From Corydoras sp. C115 (lineage: Eukaryota > Chordata > Actinopteri > Siluriformes > Callichthyidae), in assembly GCA_019802505.1 (NCBI GenBank), contig JAFMOC010000051.1, positions 747,501 through 811,500 of the forward strand: a DNA stretch of 64,000 nucleotides, read 5' to 3'. The translations under genes were made by a program, and so were the position numbers. The notes below the pieces were generated by a model. That model was not told the DNA's origin, ran no database searches, and was given only the letters and a program-made list of their open reading frames with translations. Each line of letters starts with the position of its first letter. The first letter of the stretch is position 1. Shown piece by piece: positions 10,896-25,625 of this stretch.

Positions 10896-11045
10896 CTGCT
10901 GCTGGTTCTCTCTCTGTAAATGTATCCTGGCCTGGATGTAGCCCCTTGTCTCTTTGAAAGCCTGTCTTTGAGACACCTCCGCTGGGTAGTGAGTGCAGAT
11001 CCCAATGATGTTTGTACAGAGGAAAATCAGTCCATTCGCACATAA
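10896..11045 (-). CDS. adcy6: adcy6 exon 4: TM6 and start of cytosolic C1, residues ~285-334
   Basis: 150 nt, exactly 50 codons. It begins LCANGLIFLCTNIIGICTHY (sixth helix) and continues PAEVSQRQAFKETRGYIQAR to ENQQQ. The acceptor CTGCAG joins in phase 0 to exon 3, which ends LWKQ. The donor is GTACTC. Confidence 0.95.
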
Positions 11046-14000
11046 CTGCAGTTGAAAAGAAAAAAAAAACAGAGAAAACAACGACACAATGTTACAAAGT
11101 GTAAGGGGTTTATGGTAACGAGTTCCAGAAAACCAGACTATTGCAGGAGTATTTTTCCTTTCTCTAAAAGCCTTAGGTTTATCAAATTCATACTGATGAT
11201 TATTTAGCATATTCAGCAAAGGGTCACAAACACAGTGGGTTATTAAATTAAAGAATGTAAAGTGGGGATAAAAAGCTTGTTAAACTGGTTCTTTGACATA
11301 AAAAATACGTCGACAGATGCTTATCACCTTAAGATGTCTCTTGACCTGTGAGCAGCAATTGCTTAAAATACTCTTCCTTTTACAATATGCATAATGCTGC
11401 ACAGATTTCAAAACCAGACAGACCATACATTCTAGTTACACAGGTTTTTAATTATGTGATACTTATTTCCACAGACCCTGCCTCAGTCTTACACACTACC
11501 GCAAGAAAGTACTAAAATCAATAGTGCACAAAAAATAGGTTTTTAATAAATTTCACTTAGAAAAAAAAACAATCCTAATTCCCACTTCCTTCTAAGAATG
11601 GATTGTCTTGTGATGGTTGGATCGATGCATTAAAAACCTGTCACCCACCTTTGAAGGAACTGAGTATGAATAACAAAAGAAAGCACTGATTTGTTGTTGG
11701 GAACATTCATTTTGAGTTTGGCATATTTTTTCTTCTTCTTTAATTTTTTTTTTGGCCGGGCAGTGCATGTTGCATTATAAACATTGATCAGCCTTAACAT
11801 TTAAACTTGTCAGAGGTTTTGAACATTGTGGCTGATCTGTATCTGGATTTATACTGGCATTTTGGAACAAAATCAAAAACAAAAAAACCCACAGATCTTT
11901 ATTTCTAGGCTTTGAGCACCACATGCTAAAATGACTCAATGTTCTGCCCTTTCCGCTCAGATCTGATCTTTTAATGGCTATGTGAACGAGTCAGTGTCTT
12001 TGACTTTGTGCACGTGTTTAGCGATGTTGTCGTCATCATCATCATCTACAGCTTGTCTCTACTCACGTCTGGTTTTCTCACGTTCTTTCCCTTTTTACAA
12101 TGAAATTTTGTTTAGCTGACTAATTGTTTGAGTTAAGTTGGTCTCTTTTATTGGTCTCATTTACAAAAACAAATACCGGTCACTCGTTTAAATAAATGTA
12201 AACCATCCAGTGACGCAAATCCAATCTGAGCAGAAAACTTGACCAATAACACTTGTGATATTGATATTCAAACCAAGCTGTTCTTTAGCTTGTTATCAAC
12301 AAACTGACAGTTTGCAGCACTAATAATCCAAATTCACATGGATACTACCAGGTCAGGTCAAAAAAGACCCTGTTACAAAGCAGCTTGGCAAAAGCTACAT
12401 GAACACGGAAGTAAAAAAAGTAGCAAGCAATTATACTCCCTAACACGAGGAAGTAAACTTGAGAGAAAGCAGATAAAAATGGGGACCCTATCCTCCTTAA
12501 AGTGTAGAGAGGTGGCGTAGTAATAAACTAAATAGTGTGTTTATATTTACATATAAATAAAACCACAGAGTAAGTTAACTAAGTTAGCACTGTAAGCACA
12601 AATACAAACTACACATATTGTTTGAAATGATCTGCTTTATAGCCTCTGTGTGAGGAGGGGTTAACTTTTGCAGAAAAAGAGGAAAAGTAAATATAGTCAG
12701 TGTATTTTAGAACTTTACACAGGATGATTACACTCCAACAGTGCGAGATAAAATTCTGGCAGAACTCCTGTAATCTCCTCTGCTTCCCCATCACTCGTTT
12801 CCTATAATTACATGCATTGTAGTAAAAACACAGATGAAGTCAAAAATCAACTGTGACATCTACTATCATTAACACTCAAATTCAGTTTAGTAATCCATAC
12901 CTTTCTAACTTCAAGCCTAGTTTAACCCAACCCTTAAAAACCAAGAAACGTGAGTATTAAGAGTTCTCTGTGATGAAACCCGGCTGATGGGATTACTTTC
13001 CACTGGCTGCGCAATCAGATACTTGCTGCTGCTAAACAATGACTGACAATCCTCTACATTTCACATGAAAATACATTGTTACTCTACAGTATATGGCAAA
13101 TAATATGACATATGTCCATTAGTGTAAACAAGATTACTGAAAATCCCATTCCAAAACCAACCATGAGTGGAAATATTGAACCCCACTGACACGGAAACCG
13201 CCCCCTCAAACTTTGCACCATTTGTGCTCATCTTTGTTTCCATCAGTAAAACTACATTAAATGTTCTGAAGCTCCGTTAGACTTGTGAAAAGGTTTCTGT
13301 AGTATAAACATTCCTTAGACTGGAGGAGGCAAGGCGTTGGCATAGACAAAGTATGTCAGGCTTCGGGGAGGATAACAGTCCCAGAGAAATTAAGGAATTT
13401 GGTTTCAAACATCTGCTTGCCTAAAAGACCTGTTATATCCTTAAGACCACCAGTGCGGCAGTATCAGGAGACATGAGTTAAATCAGTGATGGATGCAGAA
13501 ACTGAATGGTGTAAGCGATACAACTGGCACTTGGTAAAGCAGGTGGGGCCCATGCCTAAAGATGTTTGTCTTTGTGCAGTAATAAGGCATCTGCATTCGT
13601 ACAAACACGCATATATGACGACTGAAAAGCTTTTGCGGACAGATGCCCAACCGTAGTGCTATGGCGTGTATTTTGCATTGTGTGAGTAATGTAGCCTGTG
13701 TTCTCTCTCTGACCCTACAGCGTGGGAACAAAATATTTCCTCTGACTGCAGAACCTGCCATTTCCGTGGAAGATTGCACTGTCAGTATAATTTAAGAGGA
13801 CTGCAAGTGAAGAGCAGAGGCATTCACAAGATTAACTATCCAGTGACAGAGGGGGCCACTCTCCCCGCACATCTGTCTGTCATCCATCAGATACCACATT
13901 AAGCACTTGAGGAGGGTCTCATAGTAATTCAAGGTTTTACATACCAGAACGTGTTATTCTTTCAAGATTGCAACACAAGTCGAAAAACCTTGACTCTGCT

Positions 14001-15339
14001 GCAGGGATTTTAATTTAAGCATGAATAAAAATGAGGACGCTAAAAAAAAGAGAGTAGAAAACAAACTAAATGGATTAGAAAGGACATGGTTATGTAAAAT
14101 TTATTTTATTATTCATAAAGCAAGCCATTTGGAGCAAATATCAAAATCTGCTGTAATCTCAATAATGTTGTAGGGTCATTGTTACTACAGCTGCGTGTAA
14201 TAACTGTCTGTCATTATTCAGTTTGACTCACGTTTGTGTTCACAGTCGGCATGTTTTTGTCTCTTTTCCTGCCTCAATAAAGATTTAAGTGCTTTAAGTG
14301 TTGACTCTTGGCTAATAGGAGATAATGCAAAATTACAGATTGCTTGGAGTTGGTTAAATTATTAATTCATTTTGCAAAAGGTTTATATCCTGATTAAGGT
14401 AGTGGGGGAGGAGGGGAATGCGGAGCATGTTCCAGAACTCAAAGTGAGTTTGGGAAAACACTCCGGACCCGGTTTATCTCAGGGAAGCCATTTAGACATA
14501 CGCATTTACACATATTTACATCAAGGGGGAATTTACAGTATTACTTCTAATTACAACAAGCATGTTTTTGGCTGTTAACTGAAACAAGCTCTTGGAAAAA
14601 AATCCAATGAGACATGGGGAGAACATGTAAACTTAAGGTTGTATATTAATTATTAATAAGATGTAATTTCAAATAGTAAACTGTTGCTCAGAAATACTTC
14701 TGCTATTTACACCAACCGCCAAACACAACCAGCCCTGGCCTCCCCATCTCACAGAGCTGGCTGGCACAGCAGAAGGACTGACCTCAGAGTGCATGATTAT
14801 GTAATATTTTATCAGCAGTATGTCATTCCTTCATTCAAACGTGAATCATAGCAAACTTTAGCCCACTTTAATTCCAAACATTTGTTTATGACTTAACACA
14901 CAGAATGTGGGACGCCGTTCCAAACCCCGTTTGGTCAGCATTTAACAAGACGCAGCAACAAAAAGGAAGCGATAACCACCAAGGCTTAACAGAGCTTACA
15001 TAAATACAAGCATTAACCAGGGAGAGCTTTCCAAAACCCCAATAGTGAAACCTGATCTACTAGCAATCGATTACCTTCTTAAAATACATCATCATTCAAA
15101 TTAGGCGTAGATTGTTCTCTTCCTGTTTACTCTTTCCCCCTGTGATTCTCTTACAGCTTAAAAAAATGGTAGTGCTTTGAAAACAAGTGCAAGCTCCTCC
15201 GAAGCTGTGCCTTATTTCCATTTCCTCTGCAGTGCCATTCATTATTCAGCATGTCAGTGTCCGAGCCGCTGGAATTAGCACTTCATACAAACTTCAAACC
15301 CAGAGCAACACGCCCGCTGAGACCACGGCAGAAAAGGAG

Positions 15340-15571
15340 GGGTTTGGTTTCACACACACAACCACACACTCATGAGCACAAACTCATGCTCACGCATGCA
15401 CAAATATTCACGCATGCATACACACACACATATAAACACACAACTGTAAACTCACAAACATACACACCCACCCACAAACATGCACAAAGACACAAACATA
15501 CACATACACATACAACCATAAACCCACAACCCCCCCACACAGAGAAAAAAGCACACATAGAAAAACATATG

Positions 15572-15614
<43 letters not shown>

Positions 15615-15626
15615 GAGTGCACCCAC
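15340..15626. repeat. CA-rich imperfect microsatellite tract
   Basis: About 290 nt of degenerate ACACA-type repeats (ACAAACATACAC, CACCCACC and similar) with a purer (CA)n core at 15578-15606. ORFs in both directions across it are low-complexity artefacts. Confidence 0.9.
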
Positions 15627-16229
15627 ACACACATGAAAGCATAGCGACACAATGAGATCACTGAATATAGAAAAGGAAAACGACTGAAGACATTTCCTTA
15701 CAAAAAAACAACAACCAAAGGCATTTAGCGTTGAACATGTCCAAACAGCGTGAATATATTATTAAATCAATGTTCCAGTGAACAAAGAGGAAACATTTCA
15801 GCATGGAAAGTTCATAAGCCGGCGACCCTGGGGCCAGATTTCTGCTCTTCAGGACGCGCCATACATTCAGCTGTTACATTCGTTATTAAATTAACTACAT
15901 AAAATAATATTTTTATTATTTCAACAAATGAAGCATGTATTAAAAAAAGGTGAAACATCAAGACACACCTGTTCACTGAAGGGCGTTTTTTTTATCCACA
16001 TTGTAATTTAACATTCATAATGCAGGGAACATTTGACTTATATTTTTCTGTGCAGCCGGGTTGTTTTTTTAATTAGCCCCCAGCTTTGCAGCCTTGTAAT
16101 GATTTCCATAATCTAGAGGCATTTACTCTATTCACAATATAGAAAAAAGTATACAACCCATTCTAAGCTCTCTTTTAACTATAACAAATTTAATTTTCTG
16201 GGAATGTTTCAATATTTTGAAGTGCATCT

Positions 16230-16500
16230 ATGTACTTTTTAGCCACAAGAGAGCGATTATGAAGGCAGACACTGATGTTGGACGATGAGGCATAGCTTGC
16301 CAAATCTGCTCCAGTTCATCATGAAAGCATTAGATAGGGCTAAGGTCAGGGCTCTGTGTGGACCAGCTAAGTTCTTCCACACTAAACTCAGCCAATCATG
16401 CCTTAATGGACCCTGCTGCATGCACTGGGGTACAGTCATGATGGAACAAAAAAGGACCTTGCTCAAACTTTACATGGCTAAGTGCATGATTTATACACCA
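16230..16500 (-). mobile_element. Tc1-like transposon remnant (copy 2)
   Basis: The plus strand carries GACACTGATGTTGGACGATG, AAGTTCTTCCACACTAAACT and a GTACAGTCATGATGGAACA block. These are the complement of a Tc1-type transposase C-terminal region. It is broken by stops and shifts and lacks clear ends. Confidence 0.75.
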
Positions 16501-16693
16501 GGGGCAATGGGACTTAAGAAACACATGAATTCAATAATTCAATATGTGTATTTTTGTTCGTGTTTGTCAAGGTGTCGTTTACTTCACATGTAGTTGTAAG
16601 GAAAGTGTTCTAACCTTTAAAAAATATGTATTTAAAGCTTAGATCAGTGAGAAAGTGAGTATGTTTATGTCTAATCTGAGACATGATCTTAAG

Positions 16694-17056
16694 GAATCAT
16701 TTGGGTGGTGGATTGTTTATTGTCAGTTCTGCAGTGACACTGATGTGGTGGGGGGGGGGGGGGGGGTTAGTGCAGCAGTGCTGCTGTAGTTTCATTTAAA
16801 CACCTCAGTGACACTGCTGGGATAGGAATAATGCACCAACCAAATAATACCATCTGTGGTACTATTATTAGGGTCCTGAGCATTAGAGAACAGAGTAAAG
16901 AGGATTAACACAGTATGTACTATAGTCCACAAACAGATGGACTACAGTCTGAAATTGTAAAACTACAAAGTCCATCTTTACAGTAAGTGGAATTGAGAAC
17001 ATGGACAATAAGTGGAGCACAAAGGAGTTTCGTCTAAACCTTTGACTTTTGATACA
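16694..17056. mobile_element. MITE (long inverted repeat family), partial copy
   Basis: It shares with the full copies at 25.6 and 33.0 kb the words GGTGGATTGTTTATTGTCAG, AGAGAACAGAGTAAAG, CAAACAGATGGACTACAGTC, ACTACAAAGTCCATCTTTAC and a terminus TTTGACTTTTGATACAG. An 18-G homopolymer interrupts it at 16749-16766. The outer left arm is missing. Confidence 0.7.
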
Positions 17057-20000
17057 GTTGATAAGTCTTTTTGAAAGCCAATTATAGTCATTAAGGGGTT
17101 TGCAAGACGAAATTAAAGAATTTTAAAAAGATTCATTGTTACTCTCAAGTTGCCGAGTGCTGTATATACCTGTCAGTCTACGAAAATATGCCTGTGAAAA
17201 AGAACTTCTCATGCTCTGAAGGTCACGAAGAAAACATTCTCACATGACCCCTGACATTTCTAAAATATAGAAACAAACCATTCCACCATTTATCTGTTAA
17301 CTGAGGGGATTTTCTTCAGTAAGTGTGAAAAGATTTTTCTATTTTGACTGCATTTCCAGTTAACTCGAAACTAGATGTTTTCTCAATTAGCATTTACATT
17401 ACACTTGAGAACTACATTACATTACAAATGAGAACATTACAAGTCAGAAGTTATGCAGAAAACCAACTACACTGTAAATTCATCAAACCTGATTGTTATT
17501 TGATGCTGTGCCCCCCCCTCCCTTTTTTTTTTTACAACATTTGTATAACGTGATTATAGTGATTTAGTGATCTGGAGCTGGGAATTTTATTCACAATAAC
17601 ATTCACAAACATGGAAACTCCACCAAGATTATGATTCAAACCTGCATCCCCAGCACAGAAAGGTGAACGTATGCTGCCGTGCCCCCTGGATAAAAGAGTA
17701 AGTAAATGTTAATAAAGTGGCCGGTTAGTATCCATTTCACACATTATTGTATAATAAGGGTGTGATGCTCAAAAGAAAGAATACAAAATATAAGTCTATT
17801 TAGGGAAGCCAGCAGTGTTGCAGTGATTAAGAGCTCAGCAAAATGCCTTGACTTACACAGCAAGAGAAAGTACAGCCTCAATGTTTCCTCTTGACAACTA
17901 ATGACGCAGCATTACTTTGGTTGGAAATAAGGCTTGCATCGGAAAAAAAGGACTGGCTTTGGAAAAAAAAGAGGGTGCCCAAACATCTTTAGAGCTGGCA
18001 GCTCAGGCAGAAGAGCAAAGCTCATCAAGCAAACCATTTAACTGGGATGACGCATTTGGCTCACATAATGGTATCGAGACAGCCAGAAGACTCTGTGCCT
18101 TTCTAAAAAGTTCTTAATCAAGCATCCGTCAGTGAAATACAACATGTAAGTAAGTAAGCCAGAACGGATCAGCACAGCAATTGTAGGGATCAAACACTTC
18201 ATTCACAGAGGATGCAATGAATATGTCCTTTCAAAGCAACATAAACCCTTTTACAGATGCTGGGAAAACAGTTGATTCATCCTCCTCGAATCATAGAGCT
18301 TAATGCTTGAAGATTCAAAATATATACATTGTGTAGCAGCTCTTCGTTACAGACAATAGTGAACTGAAACTTATTTTAATAAACGTCCTTTTTATGTTTT
18401 GATCACACAAACTGCTTCATACAAAATCTGACAACAAGTCACATGATGACTTTCACACCTAAACTTGTACTTGACCACAAAGTGCTAAATGAAATACACT
18501 AACAAGCCTGGAAACCATTACTTAAAATTAACAGCATTAATCAGATAAGAAGATGGCAATAAAAAAAATGTTAAAGAATTTCATAACATGAATATTGTCA
18601 AAGTAATAATTACAAATATTACGATTATTGTGCAATAATTACCTTAAATAACAAAAAAACAAATAAATACAAGAAATCACAGGAACAATGCAAAGTTTAA
18701 CATTTTGTTATCAAAAAAAGGACAGCAAAGGGCATGTGCTGAATATTAATACAAAATATTTTAGAACACAAAATATTACATATTAAGTAAGGACATGTTC
18801 AAATTAATTTGAATGAAAACTAGGTTATTCCTTTTAGAACAAAGTAAACAGTTCTGTTTGTTCTGTGCATTTTACGCCACTTGGACTAAAGTTCTGGCTA
18901 CCAGCACGGATTTTTGTTATTAATGCCGTCATAATATAAAAGCGCTCCTATGATTAATCAATTGTAACTTTATCATGATTAGTTGCAAAAACAAATAATC
19001 AGACAACTCACTCAGTTTTAGTGGAATATATAAACCTAATCGTTGGCCTCTTCAGTCACACCCTCTCTCACTTCTGGACTGCAGCACAACAGAACCACTG
19101 ATACTCTACCGTTCTATCAGTTCCTCCAGATCTGTACTGTGGTTATCAACAGGAACTCATCCACCTGCTTTAAACATAATTGGACTCCCCGTTGCCTGCA
19201 GATCTGTAAAGCTGGCTTCTATCATTGACAGTCACCTTATTAAATTTTGATTGGGTCCCAGATTCAGGACTTTGTTACTGCAAAAGCTTTGTTCCATACA
19301 CAATAACATACCCTAAATAACAAGCCTAGATATGCAGATTTACTAAAAGCAGCAGCAGCAGTCTGCATATTGCTATAGCCACGCTTTAAAAATTTTGCTC
19401 TATAGTGTATGGGGATTGTAAGCCAGGCTTTGTTGCCCAATATTGGTGTCTGACCTTACAAAGAATAAATAAGCTAAATCTCCACTGGCACACTGTATTT
19501 TGTGGAAAACCTTTCCAAATTCGGCTGTTATAGTTAATTGGGGAGCAACTTAGAATGGGAGGTCATACAGTCCCTAGGAGGTGCAACATGTAATTTAGTA
19601 CAGATGTTATTGCCTCCATATAATCTTTTAGTCTTTATTATATATATTTATATAATAAATTTGAACTTATAAAGTCCTCTTTAAAACATTCTCCCCAAAA
19701 TCTATAATTGGCTTCACTAAGCTAATACTGACAAAAAAGTGCAGTGGATGTAGTGTGTGTGTGTGGGTGTGTAATCCATTAGGCAGGGAGATAGTGAGGG
19801 ATAATGGTCCTAAGCTTTGTTTATACTTTCACTGTTTCCAGGCCACATTTTGCTTTTCCACCTGATTGTGATTCACTATTTACTTCGAGCCGATGTGACC
19901 TTACAGAGAGACCAAACATTGACTTATAAGGCGGCAACCTTGTATCATTATCTGCTAAAACAAAGGTATAATAACAAAACTGATTTTATAGAGATATTTA

Positions 20001-20376
20001 AACCCATTCAACTTAAATCTATTAACTTAAACAGAAATCTGTTTATGAACCAACATCAGCTCAATAAAAACTACTGCTCTTTAGTTTCTTCTTATTCCTG
20101 ATGACATGTGGATCTTTTCCTGGAGATGTTTTACACACAGCAGTTCATTTTCCTACCTATTCAGCTTTACACATATGGGGAGCACCCCCCCCCCCCCACA
20201 CACACACACACACCCAGCATGTTTTATAATTAAATTCAATCCACAAAAGGAAACTGCTGCTACTGTAGATATTTATAAATTTAAGGCTTGTATAGATATA
20301 TTTTTTAATTATTTAATTACCAGCCACTTGGCTCGGCTTTGCCCGAGCTTGTGATGACGTTTCCTGCAAATTAAAA

Positions 20377-20378
<2 letters not shown>

Positions 20379-20411
<33 letters not shown>
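20379..20411. repeat. (GT)n microsatellite
   Basis: About 16 uninterrupted GT units in adcy6 intron 3. Confidence 0.95.
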
Positions 20412-20415
<4 letters not shown>

Positions 20416-20457
20416 ATACAAATCCACACCGTTGTGTCAATTACTACAAAATTTGAT

Positions 20458-20458
<1 letters not shown>

Positions 20459-20548
<90 letters not shown>
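20459..20548. repeat. (CA)(TA)n microsatellite
   Basis: Four CA units running into about 40 TA units, shortly after the GT repeat at 20.38 kb. Confidence 0.95.
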
Positions 20549-20551
<3 letters not shown>

Positions 20552-20849
20552 TGTTGTCCCAAGAAACTGTAATAAAATTAACATTCTGGAACCCTTTTTG
20601 GATGCAACTCTTGGAAAAGGCAAAGCATCACATGTCATAATCATTCTTCTGTTATAACAGGCAGTTCTATTCACTCATCCATCCATTACATCAGCTTTAA
20701 TCCGATGTGTGAATAAAGCCGTTTATGTGTCTGATAAATCCTGTGTCTGGTCCTCATTGTGTTCCGGCATGTGACACGGCATTCTAAATTATTGTGGATG
20801 CTGTCACATCTGAGGGCCTGTAGAATCACAGTTCTACTTCAATTCATAT

Positions 20850-21095
20850 GTGGACTAAGAGCATAGAGCCTGGACTACTCAAGTTCTTTTACACTGAACT
20901 CATGCCTTTATGGACCTGCTTTGTGCAGGGGGCTCAGTCATGCTGAAAAAGAAAATTACCTTCCCCGGACTATTTAAAGCTTTCATCTGTTTAAAACACA
21001 TAGTTTGGTGCACCATTTTACACACTGTGGTAATGAGACTGAATAACACACCTGCATTTAGAAGATGTGTCCCAATTTGTTTGTCCATACAATGC
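20850..21095 (-). mobile_element. Tc1-like transposon remnant (copy 3)
   Basis: The plus strand has TTTATGGACCTGCTTTGTGC, GGCTCAGTCATGCTG, CCTTCCCCGGACTATT and an end GTGTCCCAATTTGTTTGTCC. This is the same family as copies 1, 2 and 4, heavily deleted. Confidence 0.75.
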
Positions 21096-23884
21096 AAATT
21101 GTCATTAGAAAATCCATCCTCTGTCATTTATTAAATTCTGTAACATGAAATTAACAAAGGACCTTCTTGGTGCCATCTTGTGGACTATAGAAGCCATGTA
21201 AGCACAGAATGCATTTTAAAATGCTCAAATAATATGAAATAATTCAGCACTGAATTTATACAATTTCTCTTTCTCACTTTCATTAAATCTGAAGGGAGGT
21301 GTACAACACTCATTAGGCAAAAAGCAGGGGATCACCTTAGACAGGTCATCAGCCCATAGCAGGACAAATAATCCAGTGCTAATAAGAGTTTAAAAACTTA
21401 AGTGTCTTTTTGCCATTTCCTTCATTGAATAAAAAAAGATTCTTTATCGACACTGACATTTTAATATTCAAACGAGAGAAAGTTTATACAATAAAATTAA
21501 ACGTGGGCTTCAGAAATCAGTATCAGGCACTTATTAGTAATGGCAAATATGTCATGATCCACACGTCACACAGTACAATGCAAGATTGATGCGGATGCAT
21601 ATGTGAGTGTTTAAAAAACTGGGGGGAGAAAAGCAACAGTGTCCAATCTGGATCACAGCCATATGCAAGGGAGGCCAAGTTTAAGTCATGATTTGGCCCG
21701 AACCAAAATTGGTCTCGGCTGAGAGCTGAGAGACAAAAGTAGTCCTCAGGGAGAAGTGTACAACTTTTGGACAAGAAGCATCCACCACATGTGTGCTGCG
21801 AGCTGCAGAAGGACATAATGAATACCTCAATTATTAATCTCCTGCAAACAGGCGGCAAACCTCCCAAGCTGTGGACACCGACAATCCCCCCGTCATGTTG
21901 ATATCCTGGGAAGCAATAATCAGTCAATTATAATTCTGCTATATTTGACACAGTTATCCCTCCCAGGCATCCCAGAATTCCTGTGAGAGGAAGTGACGCT
22001 CCCACAGGGAGGATCATGGCTTTAGTCTCTACAGCTCTAAAGTAAGGCATGCTGAAAATCCCCATCCAGCCCCTAACACGGCCTCTGGACACACAAACTG
22101 ACTCTCCAATCTCTTGGACATTCTCAGAAATTCTAAATCTGTTTCGATGAAATGTCAACACATGGCATGGACGGCTAGCATGGAGTTGAACTGAAATAGC
22201 CCCGCTTTAATTTTCCGTCAGGGGTCAAAAGCTCAGTGTTTTGTTTGAAGCTTGCTAGGATTATCCATCCTCCTTCCCTCCCCTCATTTGGATCGTTCCA
22301 TATTAGACCTGATTAAAATGCGACCCTTTATGGAGGACACAAAGCAGTATGGCGCATGTCTGCTTTATGTCAACTGTCTTGGAGCGTCTAATGACCCTCG
22401 GCTTTCTCCTTCATCCTTCTGTAAAAGACTATGACACCACAAGACTTCAAAGACCTTTCCTTTGTTCTTTTATCTGATTTAAGATTTGAACATGGAACAT
22501 TAAACACCAAGTGTGTTACTTTTAAACTGTTTGATAGCAGTGGGATAATAAAACAGAACTAAAATATAACCTGAACACTGATTGGAGAAAAATACAGTAT
22601 GGTATGTTGTGTATAATTTGCAGTGTACTCAGTGTTTATATTATCACTGATACACATTATAAATAAATACAGCTGCAAGTTCAGTGCTACAAAATACCAA
22701 AAATGTATTTTTTTTTTAAAAAATTATGACTTATATGCATGTAATGTATGATATGTATGTTTTGTATATATATAGTCAGTCAACAGAGAGCTTAATTTTT
22801 AACTAGCTTATTTTATCACTGATTTGAACTTTTCCATCAATTCATTGGCATGTTCAAGAAAAATCATTAAGTCTTTACTAAAGCAACATCTTCAGTTGCC
22901 TCTTTACAAACCAGATCTAAACTATTATGTGCACCCCTGCATATAATGACACTTTAGACATCTCCACACTTGTTCCTAAAATTAGTAAAAGCCTTTACTG
23001 CAGGATTTTCCCCATGTGCATAAAACAGCTCCCTGATGCTACACTTCAGGATCAAGAGAGACAGAAGGAGTCATTTTCAAGGAGTCCGGAATACATTTAC
23101 AATAACATATACATCAGTGGAGTTTAGAGCTAACTGTACATTAGTAATATTCTACAGGTGTCACAGTCTCACATCACTCCTGTATGGGACCATCTTGTTA
23201 CCAGGTAAACAAACTCCTACTTATGCAGCTGGTGATAGTGACTTGCAATGTTTCTACATTATAATTCAAGAACATATGGACTTAATGTTTATATTCTGAT
23301 GTGACGTGAGACTGAGCCAGTGGTGTAAAAAAAAAGGAATCAGATATGTCTCACATGTGAGGATGAACTGAAATATTCTGATAAATCATGAAAATGTACT
23401 AGCAATGAGGTCAAAGTGAATTATTTATATTAGGAAGGAGGAAAAAGGTTTCACCCCTAATTAGTGTGAGAGCTGTACGCTTGAAAATGTTCCTCCTTTG
23501 TGTATTACCTCGAGGGACTTCAGCATGTCAGACGCTGATATTAAACAGGTTTCTAATGACAATCTCCTGCTCTACATGCAGAACTGTATAAGAAAGATCT
23601 ACACCTGAATACTGCAATGTACAACCCTGCACATGTCCAGATGAAACTATTAACCCTACAAAAATGTTTAGGAAATTTAAAAAATATATTTCAGGCACTA
23701 TGCAAAAGAAAAATAAACCTTTCATCCAGATTTAAAATCTCTATGTGCATCATTGCGGTTGTGTTTTTTCCAGTGCAGCACAAGTGGGAGAAATAAAGAG
23801 CTTAGAAAGTAATTTGGTTAATTAAAACTAATTTCAGATGCTTGAATTAATACAATGATACATTTTTTCGAGATGCAGATCATA

Positions 23885-24200
23885 ATTAGGGTCACGGTGC
23901 ATGCTGGAGCTTATCCCAGTGCTTAACTGGTAATAAGTAGGAAAAGACCCGGGTCAGATTGCAAGTCAAGGACACAAGGTCAGAGACACAAACAAACGCA
24001 TTCAGAGCCAGGAGCAGTTTGGCATCTTCAGTTCACCTGACCTACATGTCTTTTAGCTGTTGTAGGAAATCCAAGTTTCTGTAAGAAACCCACACAGAGC
24101 AGGAGAGAACATACAAACTTCAAACAGAAAGGACCCAGACCACCCATGTGGGAATCAAACCTATGCTTTTCTTGCCTACAGCTTTTAAACATCAAGTAGA
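23885..24200 (-). mobile_element. Old tRNA-derived (V-SINE-like) SINE
   Basis: The plus strand carries GTCACGGTGCATGCTGGAGC, then AAGAAACCCACACAGAGCAG, GAGAACATACAAACTTC and CAGAAAGGACCCAGACC. These are the complement of the usual fish SINE core and tRNA-side region. It is much diverged. Confidence 0.6.
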
Positions 24201-24399
24201 AGGCAGTAGGTAATTTTAGTTGCAGCATGTGTCACATGTCACATGCAGCATGTTTTAGTTGAGAACTGTCAACCGTGTGTGTTTAAAAATGTACTGTCCA
24301 GATAGCAACAAACGTCTGATTTTTGACATCTTTCTAGGTTGCTTTCAGTCAGTGATGCACGAGAGGTTTCCACTTACCAAGATAGCAATACTTCAAAAA

Positions 24400-24660
24400 T
24401 GTACCTGAACAAACCTCATTTCGGGACGACCACGCCCATCAGCATCGATATATTCACAATCACCGCTGCGATGTAAACAACGCAAATGGAAGGTGGGAAA
24501 ATAGACGGCTGGCGAGGTATAAGATAGCAATGAGCATTGCGACGTGCCTTGCGCAGGGTGTAAGACAGGGCCCTCTGTGTATTAAATGAATGTTGGGTTG
24601 TTATTGGTTGGTACTGATGCGTTCCATAATGCTGGTGATTATGGGAGTGCACTTTGAAGT
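24400..24660. other. Unidentified CpG-richer block inside intron 3
   Basis: This block is visibly richer in CG than its surroundings and holds an open 78-codon minus-strand frame (24416-24652) with a hydrophobic C-terminal half. I do not recognise the peptide and no splice or start context supports a gene. It could be a fragment of a dispersed element or a small conserved non-coding block. Confidence 0.3.
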
Positions 24661-25625
24661 TTTCCAGGCTGTTTTTAGTGTATAAATTGAAATGGGTTTG
24701 ACAGAGAATGTTCTAAATATATCACAAAGAATTTAATTTTCAACCAATTCACAAGCCATGCTCTTCAAAAGATCCACAGAACTCTTGTGTTTTCATTACT
24801 AACCTGTTCTTTACAAGAAAAGAGTGCTGAGGTAAAAGTCTGACCTCCTTTTAAACAGATCCTGTGCACAGGAAAGTACTTTGCTGGGTCATTTAGTACC
24901 AGACGTCCCTTCGTTTATCTCTACCCATCTCTTCCGCTTTCTCCTACACTCCAGAAAGGTTAATTTCTTCATCATTCAGAGCTGTTCGAGGCCTGGGGCC
25001 GCTGAAAAATTACCATGTCACCAGCAGAAAACCAGCATACATATGAAGAAGCCCATAGAGTCAGCCGTGCCAAACCACCCTGGAAAACAACTTTAAAGAG
25101 CTTTCCACGAGGTATGCTTCTTTTAATAAACATCTCAAATTAACAAGACAATGTTTTGGCACAGTCTTCAGGCCAAAGGTCACATAAGGACAACAACAAA
25201 TCCTGATGGAGTGCAAATAGAACACAAGTACAAGATGCTGGTTCTCATGGGTATTGTTAGCTGGCTTATAGTAAAGCTGCATCTATCTCACCTGTTCGAA
25301 TACCATCTGATGATACCAAAAATGTTACATTATGAGTTCCTAATGGCTCGATCAATGTTGTTTCTTCACCTCTGCCAGCCACTTCCATCCACAGTTCCCT
25401 CCCTTTTCTGAGCACACGAGTTATAATGTGCTCTCGGAGGCTGAACGCATCACAAGGTCAGTCAAATATGCACGTCCCAAAGCATGTCTGAACAAGATGT
25501 ATTGTTTACATTAATGCAAAAAGCAGGAGGATAAAAGGATAGCAGTCGTGGATGACTTGACACTGTTCAGAAACAAGGCCACTTTCCACAGACAAGCGTA
25601 AGCTGTTCAATGGGAAATAGAGATT

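Noticed and set aside
15251..15655. 134-codon His/Thr-rich frame and its Cys/Val-rich antisense frames
   Set aside because: Pure products of the CA-rich tract, with no start or splice support.
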